NCBI GenBank assembly: GCA_964470555.1
Contig: CAYYDG010000032.1
Coordinates: forward strand, 1 to 64,000
Origin: RBC074 sp964470555
Lineage (GTDB): Bacteria; Acidobacteriota; Blastocatellia; RBC074
Direction of reading: 5' to 3'
DNA: 64,000 nt
The notes beneath the pieces were generated by a model, which was not told the origin of the DNA, did no database searches, and saw only the letters and a program-made list of their open reading frames with translations. A program made the translations under genes and the position numbers. Positions 55,281 to 63,827 of this stretch are shown piece after piece; the first letter of the stretch is position 1; each line of letters starts with the position of its first letter.

Positions 55281-55994
55281 ATGAATTTCAAACGCCGCGG
55301 CGCAGAAACAGGCAGCAGCTTTCAGGAAGCGATCAATCGCACCAACGAAGCTTATGAGCGCGCCGGGCGAGCCTTCATCACACGCAAAGCCATCCCCGGA
55401 AAATATCTGATTGAACGCGGAGAAGCTCGGCAAGGGCTGTCATTGCCTAATTTGAATTCGCAGTCGGGTTCCGGGCAAGCGCGAATGTCTTCTGCCGAAC
55501 TCAGCCGGCTGGTCAAAGAACGCAAAGTCACAGACTGGCGAAAGTTCATTCCCGAATCGAAAGCCGAACCGGATTACGGCGGAGTCGTCGCTCCCATTGG
55601 CCGAGCCATTTTTTATGACGCCAAAACGACGCGGCGCGATTTGCTGGATTTCGACAACCTGCATGCTCACCAGATCGGTTTTCTGCAGCGCGCTGCATGC
55701 TTCGGAGCGATTGCAGGTTTTCTGGTCGAATTCAGCAAATTTGGCGAGGTCTATTTTTTGCCGATTCAGGTGGTGGTTCGTTGGCGGGACGAGAGCGCAC
55801 GGAAAAGCTTTCCGCACCGATTTTTCTGCGATCATCTGACTGCGGCACAACCCGGCAAAGGTTTTGTCATTCACGATTACCTGGCCGCCGTTGAAGCTCA
55901 GGAACAACAGTACGGCAGCGACCTTGCCGGGCTTGGCCAAATTTCTTTCGATGCTTACGCCGCGCGAACGACTCGCAAAACAGCGGCGCGATAA
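55281..55994 (+). CDS. recU: RecU-type Holliday junction resolvase
   Basis: 237 residues from ATG 55281; translation upstream of it would run through a repeat array. The RecU pattern is visible: RRGAETGSSFQEAINRTNEA, KAIPGKY, then EPDYGGV (Asp98) and IFYDAKTT (Asp113, Lys115), followed by LHAHQIGFLQRAACFGAIAG. These fit the DYxG and FDAKET metal site of the RecU nuclease. RecU is best known from Firmicutes, where it replaces RuvC. Its place directly after yebC, where ruvC usually stands, supports a resolvase role. Some annotators call it a penicillin-binding-protein-related factor. Confidence 0.78.
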   Translation: MNFKRRGAETGSSFQEAINRTNEAYERAGRAFITRKAIPGKYLIERGEARQGLSLPNLNSQSGSGQARMSSAELSRLVKERKVTDWRKFIPESKAEPDYGGVVAPIGRAIFYDAKTTRRDLLDFDNLHAHQIGFLQRAACFGAIAGFLVEFSKFGEVYFLPIQVVVRWRDESARKSFPHRFFCDHLTAAQPGKGFVIHDYLAAVEAQEQQYGSDLAGLGQISFDAYAARTTRKTAAR

Positions 55995-56005
55995 TTCGCC
56001 TTCAA

Positions 56006-56581
56006 CTACTGTTCGGAAGATTTTGCTTTGGTAATGGCCATCAAAGCCGAATTCGGCGCGTCTTCCAAAAGCAAATGCATGGTGTTGTTGGACAAGGCCT
56101 GTTTGGCGTCCGGCGTTCGTTTGGAAAGCGTCCATTTGACGACCACAGAATTGGCTTGCGGATCAGCAGGAACCAAAACGCTGACTGTGGACGGCGAATT
56201 CAGATGTTCGCTGGCTTCGTCGGCAGAAATCAAAGTGCGCGTGGCTGCGCCAACGGCGCGTGATTCGCCCGGCTGCCCATCGGCGTTGCGAATCGTCACC
56301 ATCGGCTGGATTTCCAGCATCAATTCATTGCCCGGTTTGCGTTCGCCAAACGTGTTGATGAGCGCCAGGTCCAACTGCGCGCGTCCTTCTTCGATTCGCT
56401 GTGAAACGACCACCATCACCAGATGCTCTTGCAACTCGCCTTTGTCAGTGAGTTCCTTTTGCTTCCACTGTTCATAGACATTCATCAGTCCGGGGCGAGC
56501 GGCGCTTTTTTCCGTTTGCGCCTCTACGGAAATCGAAGTGAGCAAAACAACAGCCAAAACGGCAAACAAGGTTTTCTTCAT
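56006..56581 (-). CDS. Exported protein of unknown function
   Basis: 191 residues with a signal peptide (1-22, FAVLAVVLLTSISVEAQ). The mature part is probably beta-rich; no domain recognised. It lies 25 bases downstream of the PP2C phosphatase gene and may belong to the same operon. Confidence 0.75.
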   Translation of the reverse strand: MKKTLFAVLAVVLLTSISVEAQTEKSAARPGLMNVYEQWKQKELTDKGELQEHLVMVVVSQRIEEGRAQLDLALINTFGERKPGNELMLEIQPMVTIRNADGQPGESRAVGAATRTLISADEASEHLNSPSTVSVLVPADPQANSVVVKWTLSKRTPDAKQALSNNTMHLLLEDAPNSALMAITKAKSSEQ

Positions 56582-56606
56582 CTGAATTTCTCCTTTAATG
56601 AAAATG

Positions 56607-58280
56607 TCAGGATTTCATTTTCAACACGATCAGGGTGATGTCATCGCCTTGTGGCAAACCGCGCGTGAAGCTGATGACTTCATCCAAAATGCTTTGTTTG
56701 ATTTGTTCCGCGCTCAGGGTCACGTTTCGTTGAATCAACTCTTCCAATCGGTCTTCGCCAAACATTTCATTGTCGCTGTTGACGGCTTCAGTGACGCCGT
56801 CTGTGTACATCACCACCACGTCGCCGGAATTCAACCTGGTTTGGCGAGATTTGTATTCGACAAAATCGAAGGCTCCGAGCAAGACTGACCGTGTCGTCAG
56901 TTTTTCGGTTTCGCCCGTGGTGCGCGTCAGAATCGGCAGGTTATGCCCGGCATTGATGTAGGTCAATTGGCCATCGCGGTCGAGCACGGCGCAAAATAGC
57001 GTGATGAAGCGATTCGATTCGGACCGCTGCGCCAGCACTCTGTTGACGCTGGTGATGACTTCGGTCAGCGAATGATTGCTGGCGAATTGCACTTGCAACG
57101 CGCCTTGCGCCATGGCGGCCAGCAAGGCAGCGGCGACTCCTTTGCCGGAAACATCGCCGAGCGCGAAAACAAACCGGCCATCTTTCATCGGAATCAGGTC
57201 GTAAAAATCGCCTCCGACGTAACGCGAAGGGACGCTGCTGGCGGCAACTTCAAAATGCTCCATGGCCTTGATGGCCGAGGGCGAAAGCGCTATCTGGACT
57301 TCGCGCGCCATTCCAAGCTCAAGCTCAAGATTCTTCTTTTCGGCTTCCTCGTGCATCAACCGCACGCTTTCCAGCGATTTGGTCGCTTCAAAGGCCAACG
57401 ATTCCAGCAGCTTCAAACTGGTTTGCGTCAAAGTTTCGCCGGACACATTACTGTCCACGTACAGCACGCCGATCACATCGCGTTTCAAGATCGTCGTCGC
57501 GTCCATGTTTTCGGTCATCTGAAACCGGCGCAGCGGGATGCAGGCAATCGCACGTAAATCCAGATTGCGAACGCTGTCGCGCGGCATCCCGGCCATGGTG
57601 ATTTTGCTGTCGTTGATGATGACGCTGCGATTTTGCTTGAAGGATTCTTCGACGACCGACCGGCTCATTTCGAATTCATTGCCGAGTATCCAGTTTCGAT
57701 TTCGGTCGCGCGCAACTTTGAATTCCAGATTGCCTTCGGTGTTGAGCAACATCAGAAAACCGCGCTCGGCCCGCGTGATTTCAATCGCCGCATCCACAAT
57801 CAGACACAACACGTCGTCTGGAGTCATGGAAAACTTGAACGCCTGATTGACTTCGACAAACCGCGCCAGCTTTTGCAGTTCTTCGTTGGCGGAGGTGATA
57901 GGCGCGCGGTCCCTGGACGGTGACGAAAGCGTCAGGTTGGGGCTGCTGTTGAAAATCGCCGAAGCGTTTTCAACCGAATCGTCCAGAAAGATGATTTGCT
58001 GTTCGTCGTCGCCGCCAATCCGCAACCGATCCTGATGGTGCAACGCGCAACGTTCAATGCGTTGATCGTTGACATAAGTGCCACGTTTACTGCCGACATC
58101 CACCAGATAAAAGGTGTCGTTTTCGTAAACAATCTCAGCGTGCTGGCGCGAAACCGTATCGGACAAAAGTTGCAGATCGTTTTCCGCCTTGCGCCCTATG
58201 GAAAACACTGTCTTATTGAGCGGCAGAAACCGCGTCACGCCAAACCGGTTGATGATTTTCAGTTGCGCCGACTTGTTCAT
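56607..58280 (-). CDS. PP2C-type (SpoIIE/RsbU) phosphatase with FHA and GAF domains
   Basis: 557 residues from ATG 58280. FHA domain at about 15-90 (FSIGRKAENDLQL, VSRQHAEIVYE, GTYVNDQRI), GAF domain at about 150-315 (ERGFLMLLN, GVLYVDSNV), a coiled linker, and a SpoIIE-type phosphatase domain at about 345-557 with GGDFYDL, GDVSGKGVAAAL, YTDGVTEA and GDDITLIVL carrying the metal-binding Asp residues. FHA binds phosphothreonine and GAF may bind a small ligand, so the protein can integrate both to dephosphorylate a STAS protein. A STAS gene lies upstream on the same strand. Confidence 0.9.
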   Translation of the reverse strand: MNKSAQLKIINRFGVTRFLPLNKTVFSIGRKAENDLQLLSDTVSRQHAEIVYENDTFYLVDVGSKRGTYVNDQRIERCALHHQDRLRIGGDDEQQIIFLDDSVENASAIFNSSPNLTLSSPSRDRAPITSANEELQKLARFVEVNQAFKFSMTPDDVLCLIVDAAIEITRAERGFLMLLNTEGNLEFKVARDRNRNWILGNEFEMSRSVVEESFKQNRSVIINDSKITMAGMPRDSVRNLDLRAIACIPLRRFQMTENMDATTILKRDVIGVLYVDSNVSGETLTQTSLKLLESLAFEATKSLESVRLMHEEAEKKNLELELGMAREVQIALSPSAIKAMEHFEVAASSVPSRYVGGDFYDLIPMKDGRFVFALGDVSGKGVAAALLAAMAQGALQVQFASNHSLTEVITSVNRVLAQRSESNRFITLFCAVLDRDGQLTYINAGHNLPILTRTTGETEKLTTRSVLLGAFDFVEYKSRQTRLNSGDVVVMYTDGVTEAVNSDNEMFGEDRLEELIQRNVTLSAEQIKQSILDEVISFTRGLPQGDDITLIVLKMKS

Positions 58281-58353
58281 GAAGTGCCGGATGAATAATG
58301 AAGAGTCTTGGAATGAACGATGAAACTCCAGCCAGACCCACAAGGCAGGACCG

Positions 58354-58388
58354 CCTCATCATTCATCATTCCGAATTCATAATTCAAA
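58354..58388. repeat. Heptamer repeat array between the STAS and PP2C genes
   Basis: Five 7-base units: CCTCATC, ATTCATC, ATTCCGA, ATTCATA, ATTCAAA. It reaches into the stop codon of the STAS gene. A looser array of GATGAAT-type units lies at 58290-58324. Confidence 0.75.
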
Positions 58389-58719
58389 AAGACGAGATCG
58401 CCGTCTTTTCATCCTCGAATGTTTCGAGTACGGAAAGCAGGCCGGTGACCGAAAGCAGTTGATGCGCCATGCGCGAAGGTTTCAATACTTTCAGTTTGCC
58501 GTTGACGGCTTTGACGCTGGTGAAGGATTTGATCATCGCGCCGATGCCAGAACTGTCAATCGTGGGCACATCGGCCAGATTCAGCAACAACATCAACCGA
58601 TCTTCAGCGATCAGTTGCGTAACCGTAGTTCGCAAACTCTCTTCGCTTTTGCCGATAATCAAATTTCCAGCCAGGTCTATGATCGTGACCTTGCCATTGG
58701 TTCGGATGCTAATTTCCAT
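58384..58719 (-). CDS. STAS-domain anti-sigma factor antagonist
   Basis: 111 residues from ATG 58719 (AGAGG upstream). SpoIIAA-like fold with the phosphorylatable serine in PTIDSSGIGAM. Together with the following PP2C phosphatase it should form the output half of a partner-switching system. The cognate anti-sigma kinase is not in the window. Confidence 0.9.
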   Translation of the reverse strand: MEISIRTNGKVTIIDLAGNLIIGKSEESLRTTVTQLIAEDRLMLLLNLADVPTIDSSGIGAMIKSFTSVKAVNGKLKVLKPSRMAHQLLSVTGLLSVLETFEDEKTAISSF

Positions 58720-58775
58720 CTTGCCTCTTTTTCGATTGGTTTGGGGGCGGAGCAACTATGACAAACGCGGAACGG

Positions 58776-58804
58776 ATTATAGCTCAACCTGACGCGAATT
58801 GCGG
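58776..58804 (-). promoter_or_regulatory. Possible promoter of the STAS-PP2C operon
   Basis: A perfect TATAAT lies on the minus strand at 58781-58776, about 57 bases before the STAS start codon. The -35 box is weak. Confidence 0.4.
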
Positions 58805-59306
58805 ATTTCAGACTTGGACAGGCAATTTTCGTAACGCCTGACCACCAGATTCTTTCTCTTCTGTCGCCCTTCTTTGACCCGATCTTAACTTTACAGCGTT
58901 GGCGGTTGGTGCTGTATAATCCGCCGCGTCGCTCCAACTCTCTCGATTGGTTTCCGAGTCTGGACGTGATGGCCGGGTGATCCTTTAAGAATTGATCGAA
59001 TGACTTGACCGAACTGACTGACAAGACGTTTTGAAAAGAGAGTTTGATTGGCACAGATTCCAGCAGTTTTTGAAGAGGTGCGATCTTCAGGCTTTTAGCT
59101 AAACCTTCTCATTCTCAATCGTTCGCTTTCATACCCGCTTGCGCCAGCCGCGAGCCATCTAGTCGCGCGTGCCAGACGCCGACAAATTTCATCATCTCAA
59201 GAATCAAAACGTCGGGGGCGTTTGTCCACGTCGCCGACACAGCTATCTTCCCTGTCCCGCACTGGCGTCTTTGCCGGTGCGTTTCTGTTTTCAACGAGGT
59301 GTTTTG
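58805..59306 (+). other. Gene-free spacer with one promoter-like site
   Basis: No convincing gene lies between the STAS promoter and the HNH gene. A TATAAT at 58915-58920 with TTACAG 18 bases upstream (58891-58896) faces the HNH gene, giving a leader of about 380 nt or an unrecognised small RNA. No tRNA or known RNA class was seen. Confidence 0.35.
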
Positions 59307-59816
59307 ATGAATGGCAGAGTTTTAGTTCTGAATTCGACTTACGAACCGATCAATGTCTGTTCGACGCGGCGAGCCGTCGTCTTGATTCTGAAAGGTCTGG
59401 CCCGAACCGAAGAACGCCACGATAGTTTTTATCATTCGGCGCGAACTTCGCTGCATGTGCCTTCGGTCATTCGGCTGACGGAATACAAACACATTCCATT
59501 TGAGCGCAAGAGTCTGTCGCGGAAAAACATTCTGTTGCGCGATCATTACACCTGCCAGTATTGCGGAAAAGTATTCAACCCGGCTGACCTGACGCTGGAT
59601 CACGTCATTCCGCGTTCACGCGGCGGCAGTTCCAACTGGGATAATCTGGTTGCCTGTTGCCGGCGCTGCAACAACCACAAAGGCAACAAAATGCCCGAAG
59701 AAGTCGGCATGAAATTGCTGAAACGACCGCAATCGTTCAGTTTGCACGTCAACCGCCAAATCATGCGCTACCTGGGCCGTTCGGACGAAAACTGGCGCAA
59801 GTATCTGTTTTATTGA
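59307..59816 (+). CDS. HNH endonuclease
   Basis: 169 residues from ATG 59307 (GAGGTG upstream). Family start VLVLNSTYEPINVC, then the zinc pair CQYCGKVF and the HNH core LDHVIPRSRGGSSNWDNLV followed by CCRRCNNHKG. This stand-alone type is widespread and often linked to DNA repair or phage genes; its cellular role is unsettled. Convergent with and overlapping the DedA gene by 7 bp. Confidence 0.9.
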   Translation: MNGRVLVLNSTYEPINVCSTRRAVVLILKGLARTEERHDSFYHSARTSLHVPSVIRLTEYKHIPFERKSLSRKNILLRDHYTCQYCGKVFNPADLTLDHVIPRSRGGSSNWDNLVACCRRCNNHKGNKMPEEVGMKLLKRPQSFSLHVNRQIMRYLGRSDENWRKYLFY

Positions 59817-60475
59817 GCGGGTTGATTCGCCTTCTTTTTCGATTCGCGCCTTGCCCGCCAAAATTCAATCACTCCGGGCATCACTGACAAAATGATGATG
59901 CCGAAAATCACCAGCGTGAAATTGCGTTTGACGATGGGGATTTCTCCAAAAAAGTAGCCTGCATACGTAAAGCCTGCGATCCAGATAATCCCGCCCACCA
60001 CGTTGTACAGCAGAAATTTTCCGTAATTCATGTTGCCAATGCCGGCGACGAACGGCGCAAAGGTGCGAATGATCGGCATGAAGCGGGCGATGATAATTGT
60101 TTTGCCGCCGTACTTTTCATAAAAAGCGTGCGTCCGTTCCAGATGTTTGCGATTCAGCCAACGCGAACTTTCGCTGGTGAAAACTTTTGGGCCGACGATC
60201 TTGCCTGTCCAGTAATTGACCGTGTCGCCCAGAATCGCCGCAATGCTCAGCAGCACTACGACCAGAAAGACATTCAGTTCGCCTTTGGAAGCCAGCGCGC
60301 CGATGGCGAACAGCAGCGAATCGCCAGGCAAAAACGGCGTCACCACCAAACCGGTTTCAGCGAAGATAATCAGAAACAGAATGCCATACGTCCACGACTG
60401 GTAATCTTTGACAAGATCAACCAGGTGTTTGTCGAGGTGAAGAAAGAGATCAAGAAGTTGTTTGATTAGTTCCAT
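59810..60475 (-). CDS. DedA family membrane protein
   Basis: 221 residues from ATG 60475. Four to five hydrophobic segments; signature blocks FAETGLVVTPFLPGDSLLF, ILGDTVNYWTG and ARFMPIIRTFAPFVAG with the conserved Arg residues. DedA proteins flip polyprenyl phosphate or phospholipids in the inner membrane. The 188 bases upstream of it (60476-60663) show nothing clear. Confidence 0.92.
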   Translation of the reverse strand: MELIKQLLDLFLHLDKHLVDLVKDYQSWTYGILFLIIFAETGLVVTPFLPGDSLLFAIGALASKGELNVFLVVVLLSIAAILGDTVNYWTGKIVGPKVFTSESSRWLNRKHLERTHAFYEKYGGKTIIIARFMPIIRTFAPFVAGIGNMNYGKFLLYNVVGGIIWIAGFTYAGYFFGEIPIVKRNFTLVIFGIIILSVMPGVIEFWRARRESKKKANQPAQ

Positions 60476-60663
60476 TCGATTGAGAGAGCTTTTGAAAATG
60501 TTGTGAAAGTGACAGGCAGGATAAGCGAGTTCGATTGATTCCACAAAAGCAAACCAATTTCGCCTGAACAACTAAAAGCCGCCAATGTTTATGGCTGGAT
60601 GAACCGGTTTCGGCGCCTCAATCGCTCGACGATTTCCGCCAGAGCTTTTGCTTGAGCGCCGTT

Positions 60664-61200
60664 TCAATCCACTTGATTCCGTAAAATCCACAACCCAAAC
60701 AGCGGCACGGCCAGCCGGTAAGCGTCGCCGTCCCGTTCCATCATTTCCTTGCGGATGAGGCTTTGCATCGCCGCCTGGAATTCCGCCATAGCGACGCGCT
60801 CGCTCGCGCCTTCGGCATACGCGCGCAAGACGGTTTGTTCGGCGGGCGAGTTGTCTTCGCGCCACGTATTCGCAAAGTAAGCGCCCGCGCTGGTCAGCGC
60901 TTTGTTGACGGCGGCGTCGAGGTCTGCGCGCTCGGCGGTCGTCTTTTGCAATTCGTTCAGGTGATTGACCAGTTCCGACGCGACGGCTTGCAGCAGGTAA
61001 GGCTGGCAGTGCGTCAGGCGAATGATTTCTTCCAGCACGCCGTCTTCGTAACGCAACTGCGGCACGGGTTCGGTCAGCAATTCGCGCGCGGATTGTTCGT
61101 CCAGAAAGCTGAGTTCGAGCGTGCGCGTATTGATCAAATAACTCGCCCAGTTCACGCCGGTCAGTTCTTCGAAGCACCTCACAATGATGTGGCCAGCCAA
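60664..61200 (-). pseudogene. 3' part of a split STAND-like ATPase gene
   Basis: The stretch from about 61150 encodes GVNWASYLINTRTLELSFL and the helical domain DEQSARELL to LTHCQPYLLQAVASELVNHL, then a winged-helix-like end. These are the parts that should follow the Walker B region found at 63247-63801. Both pieces lie on the same strand and in the right order, separated by a restriction-modification cassette. A TTG at 61200 could allow translation of the orphan part. Confidence 0.75.
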
Positions 61201-61203
61201 CAG

Positions 61204-62448
61204 TCAATCGTTTTTCCATTGGGCAACGACATCAAATTCAACCAATTCTTTTTTAGAGTTGCGTTTCCGAATCGCACGGCATTCAACGTTATGAAACCCA
61301 AGCGCTGTCAACATTTCGGCGTAAAGCAACTCCGTAGCGACGACCACACTGTAAAAAGTCGAATTACCAACGATGTAATGAATTTCAGCCTGCGGTGCCA
61401 GTACGGACGGCATCCCCTGAAAGTGCGCCCACATATCGTCGAAATACTTAGCGACGTAATTCGCCAGCACGATACCGCTTTTGTTGTCAGCGTGCGCGAT
61501 TTGATCAAGTGCTGTGCTAAGTCGTTCGCTCTTGAAATGTCCGTCAGCGCGTTGCCACTCAATCAACCGGCTGGTGGCGATGCCCCAGGTTCCGCCAATT
61601 ACTGTCCAATCCAACTCGCCCGCGTTGCGTCCGTCTTGCAGGAAACCAAGCCAATACATATAGGGGCGCAATTCACGAATGTAAGACATGCGATTGGCAT
61701 AAGGTGGTGAAGTGATGACCAAATCACAAGCCTCTTTCACTGCGGTGGCGGGATGGCGCGAGTCGCCGAGTAAGACAGTCGCCTTGCCCACGGGATTCTC
61801 TGCCGCGCCGTGCAAAACAAAGCGCAGGTCTTCGGCAAACATCCCCGCCATGTCCGGATCGAAGTCCAACGCGAGTTGTGCGTCGTCTTTGAACGACATG
61901 GATTGATGGTTGAACGCCGCGTTCGAGAGCGCGATGAGCGAACGGCAAAAGGCGACCATCAGCAGGTTTCGCGCAGCCGTTCTCTCTTCGGTCACGGCTG
62001 AAATCGCTGCGCGCAATAGACACAAAAAGTCGAGCGACTTGGGCGACCACCAACGCTCGATGTTGTGCAAGGGCGGTGCCGCGAAAGGTTCGATAGCTTT
62101 GCGTTGTACTGTATCAAGCGCGGCAGCGCAGGCGTCTTGTGCTGCCGCTATGTCCTTGGCAGAGTATTGCGCTGTCTTGGTTTGGGCAAACCACACCAGA
62201 AAAGGATTGATGTCGGTCGTCACTCCTTCGTGGCCGTGATAAGTGGCGCTTAGGGCAGTCGTTCCGGTTCCGCAAAAAGGATCGAAAATACGTCGCGACT
62301 GTTCGTGCCCTGCCACAAGTTCTTCTACGATCTTCAGCGAATAAGCTGGCGTGAGACGCAACCATCCGTGTCTGCCTGTCCTGGCGTTGAATTTATAAGT
62401 GTAATCCGCACGCTGACGAAGCGTCTCGCGTTCGAGGGCTGGTCTCAT
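61204..62448 (-). CDS. Type II DNA methyltransferase (TSPPY type, N4-cytosine or N6-adenine)
   Basis: 414 residues. SAM motif I DPFCGTGTT (56-64) comes before the catalytic TSPPY (246-250), with NRMSYIRELRPYMYWLGFL after it. The SPPY form is typical of N4-cytosine enzymes. It modifies the site cut by the partner endonuclease and so protects the host. Its ATG overlaps the endonuclease stop (ATGA). Target sequence unknown. Confidence 0.88.
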   Translation of the reverse strand: MRPALERETLRQRADYTYKFNARTGRHGWLRLTPAYSLKIVEELVAGHEQSRRIFDPFCGTGTTALSATYHGHEGVTTDINPFLVWFAQTKTAQYSAKDIAAAQDACAAALDTVQRKAIEPFAAPPLHNIERWWSPKSLDFLCLLRAAISAVTEERTAARNLLMVAFCRSLIALSNAAFNHQSMSFKDDAQLALDFDPDMAGMFAEDLRFVLHGAAENPVGKATVLLGDSRHPATAVKEACDLVITSPPYANRMSYIRELRPYMYWLGFLQDGRNAGELDWTVIGGTWGIATSRLIEWQRADGHFKSERLSTALDQIAHADNKSGIVLANYVAKYFDDMWAHFQGMPSVLAPQAEIHYIVGNSTFYSVVVATELLYAEMLTALGFHNVECRAIRKRNSKKELVEFDVVAQWKND

Positions 62449-63263
62449 TGAGCAATCTCCGGCGCGAGCAGCGCTTTGAGTACAGCATCAATTTCTGTAC
62501 GCAGCGTTTTTTGGTTGCGTTGGAAGAACGCCGCGAGATCGTAGCCGACGACTTCGCGCATAAAATCGTAAGTCGAAACCAATGGGTCATTGATCCCTTG
62601 CAAACCCGTAAGAACAATCCATTTCTCCGCGCGATACCGCAAGAGAATGTCGCCATCAATTTGTGTTGAAAGAATTACGGCGCAAGGCAAATAAGCTTTG
62701 GTATAGGCTGTTGCCGCATTAGCGATGTCGGCATTCTGGCGCTTCGAGTCTTTGCTTTTATAGCCTTGCCGAACTTCAAACACAGTGCCGGTCAAAGTCG
62801 AGAATACATTGGGATCAACGTTGAGCGTCGTTGCAGCTTTCTTCATCCACGCTTGAAAGGCTTTGCGTTTGGCTTTGTCGGTAATTCGGTTGAGTGGCAC
62901 TCGCCCATCCAGTGAAAGTGTACGCGCCTTACCGTTAGGCAGCGGCACTTCATAAGACCACGTAGTGTCGGCATCAGTCAGCCCAAGCGCCTCTTGCAAC
63001 ACGGCGCGAAACAACTTTTCACAGCCAATGCCAATTTGCCGATAAACACTGGTCATTCCGCCCGCAGCTTTGTGTGCAGCGTACATCATCGGGTTGTCGA
63101 GCCCAAACCAACTGTAAAACGGGTCGCTCTGATAAAGCTGCTGGAATTGCGCGAGCGTTAACCCGTAGCCTTTTTTCGCGCCTTGACCAAACTTGGGTTT
63201 GTACTGCGCGCAAATGCGAATGGGGTTCAGAACCAATTCAAGATATTTAGCATCGTTGGTCAT
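62445..63263 (-). CDS. Type II restriction endonuclease, PD-(D/E)xK type
   Basis: 272 residues from ATG 63263. A PD-(D/E)xK-like site is visible: LDGRV (Asp119) and FEVRQGYKSK (Glu163, Lys169), followed by DSKRQNADIANA, a block typical of several type II enzymes. Coupled directly to the methyltransferase gene downstream. No control (C) protein gene accompanies it. Confidence 0.75.
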   Translation of the reverse strand: MTNDAKYLELVLNPIRICAQYKPKFGQGAKKGYGLTLAQFQQLYQSDPFYSWFGLDNPMMYAAHKAAGGMTSVYRQIGIGCEKLFRAVLQEALGLTDADTTWSYEVPLPNGKARTLSLDGRVPLNRITDKAKRKAFQAWMKKAATTLNVDPNVFSTLTGTVFEVRQGYKSKDSKRQNADIANAATAYTKAYLPCAVILSTQIDGDILLRYRAEKWIVLTGLQGINDPLVSTYDFMREVVGYDLAAFFQRNQKTLRTEIDAVLKALLAPEIAQ

Positions 63264-63801
63264 TAACAATTAGACTCCAAAAAATAGCTGGAGTTATTAC
63301 CCGCGCCAGCCGCCGATGATTGACCATCGTGCGCAGGTGATTGAAAAACGCATTGTTGAATTCCGCCGGATTCTCAAACAGAGCCTCGAATTCATCCAGA
63401 CACAGCACGAGGCGCTCGCCCGCGTCAGTCCGCGCCTCGATCGCCTGATCGAAGGCCGTCAGGTTGCGGCTCGGCTTGTTGTCATCCTTGATGCCGTCAG
63501 TCGGGCATTGCACCGCGTCGAGTACGGTGCGCAAAAAATCCACGACGGTTTGCGCGGCGGCATCGGCCAATTCGACGTAAACAAACCGGTAACTCGGCTC
63601 GCCCAGCTCTTCACTCAACCGGGCCGCGCCCGTCTGGTGCAGGTGATAGAGCAACGAAGACTTGCCGATGCGCCGCTCGCCGACGACCGAACAGCTTTGC
63701 AGCGACCGCAGCCGCGTCAGCAGGAACTGCAACTCCGCCGTGCGCCCGACAAACTCCGCCGGGTTTTGAATCATTGGGCCGATGGTGAAGGGATTGTGCA
63801 T
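63247..63801 (-). pseudogene. 5' part of a split STAND-like ATPase gene
   Basis: From ATG 63801 it encodes HNPFTIGPMIQNPAEFVGR, Walker A GERRIGKSSLL (41-51) and Walker B LVLCLDEFEALF, typical of the AAA/STAND-like ATPases that begin NPFxxGxMI and FVGR. Homology ends near NHRRLARV; the last residues are read from the inserted cassette. The helical continuation lies at 60664-61200. Confidence 0.78.
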
Positions 63802-63827
63802 GGTTTCTGTCTCGGTCAGCGCATCCG

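Larger units (their letters stand above)
61195..63295 (-). mobile_element. Restriction-modification cassette inserted in an ATPase gene
   Basis: About 2.1 kb with two genes (endonuclease then methyltransferase, 4-bp overlap) interrupts the ATPase gene. Boundaries are approximate: the ATPase reading stops making sense near 63295 and resumes between 61150 and 61200. No integrase, clear terminal repeats or target duplication were found. Confidence 0.65.

Noticed and set aside
60572..61219. Arg-rich minus-strand frame over the 3' ATPase part
   Set aside because: Shadow of the ATPase frame; the conserved helical blocks are in the 60664-61200 frame.
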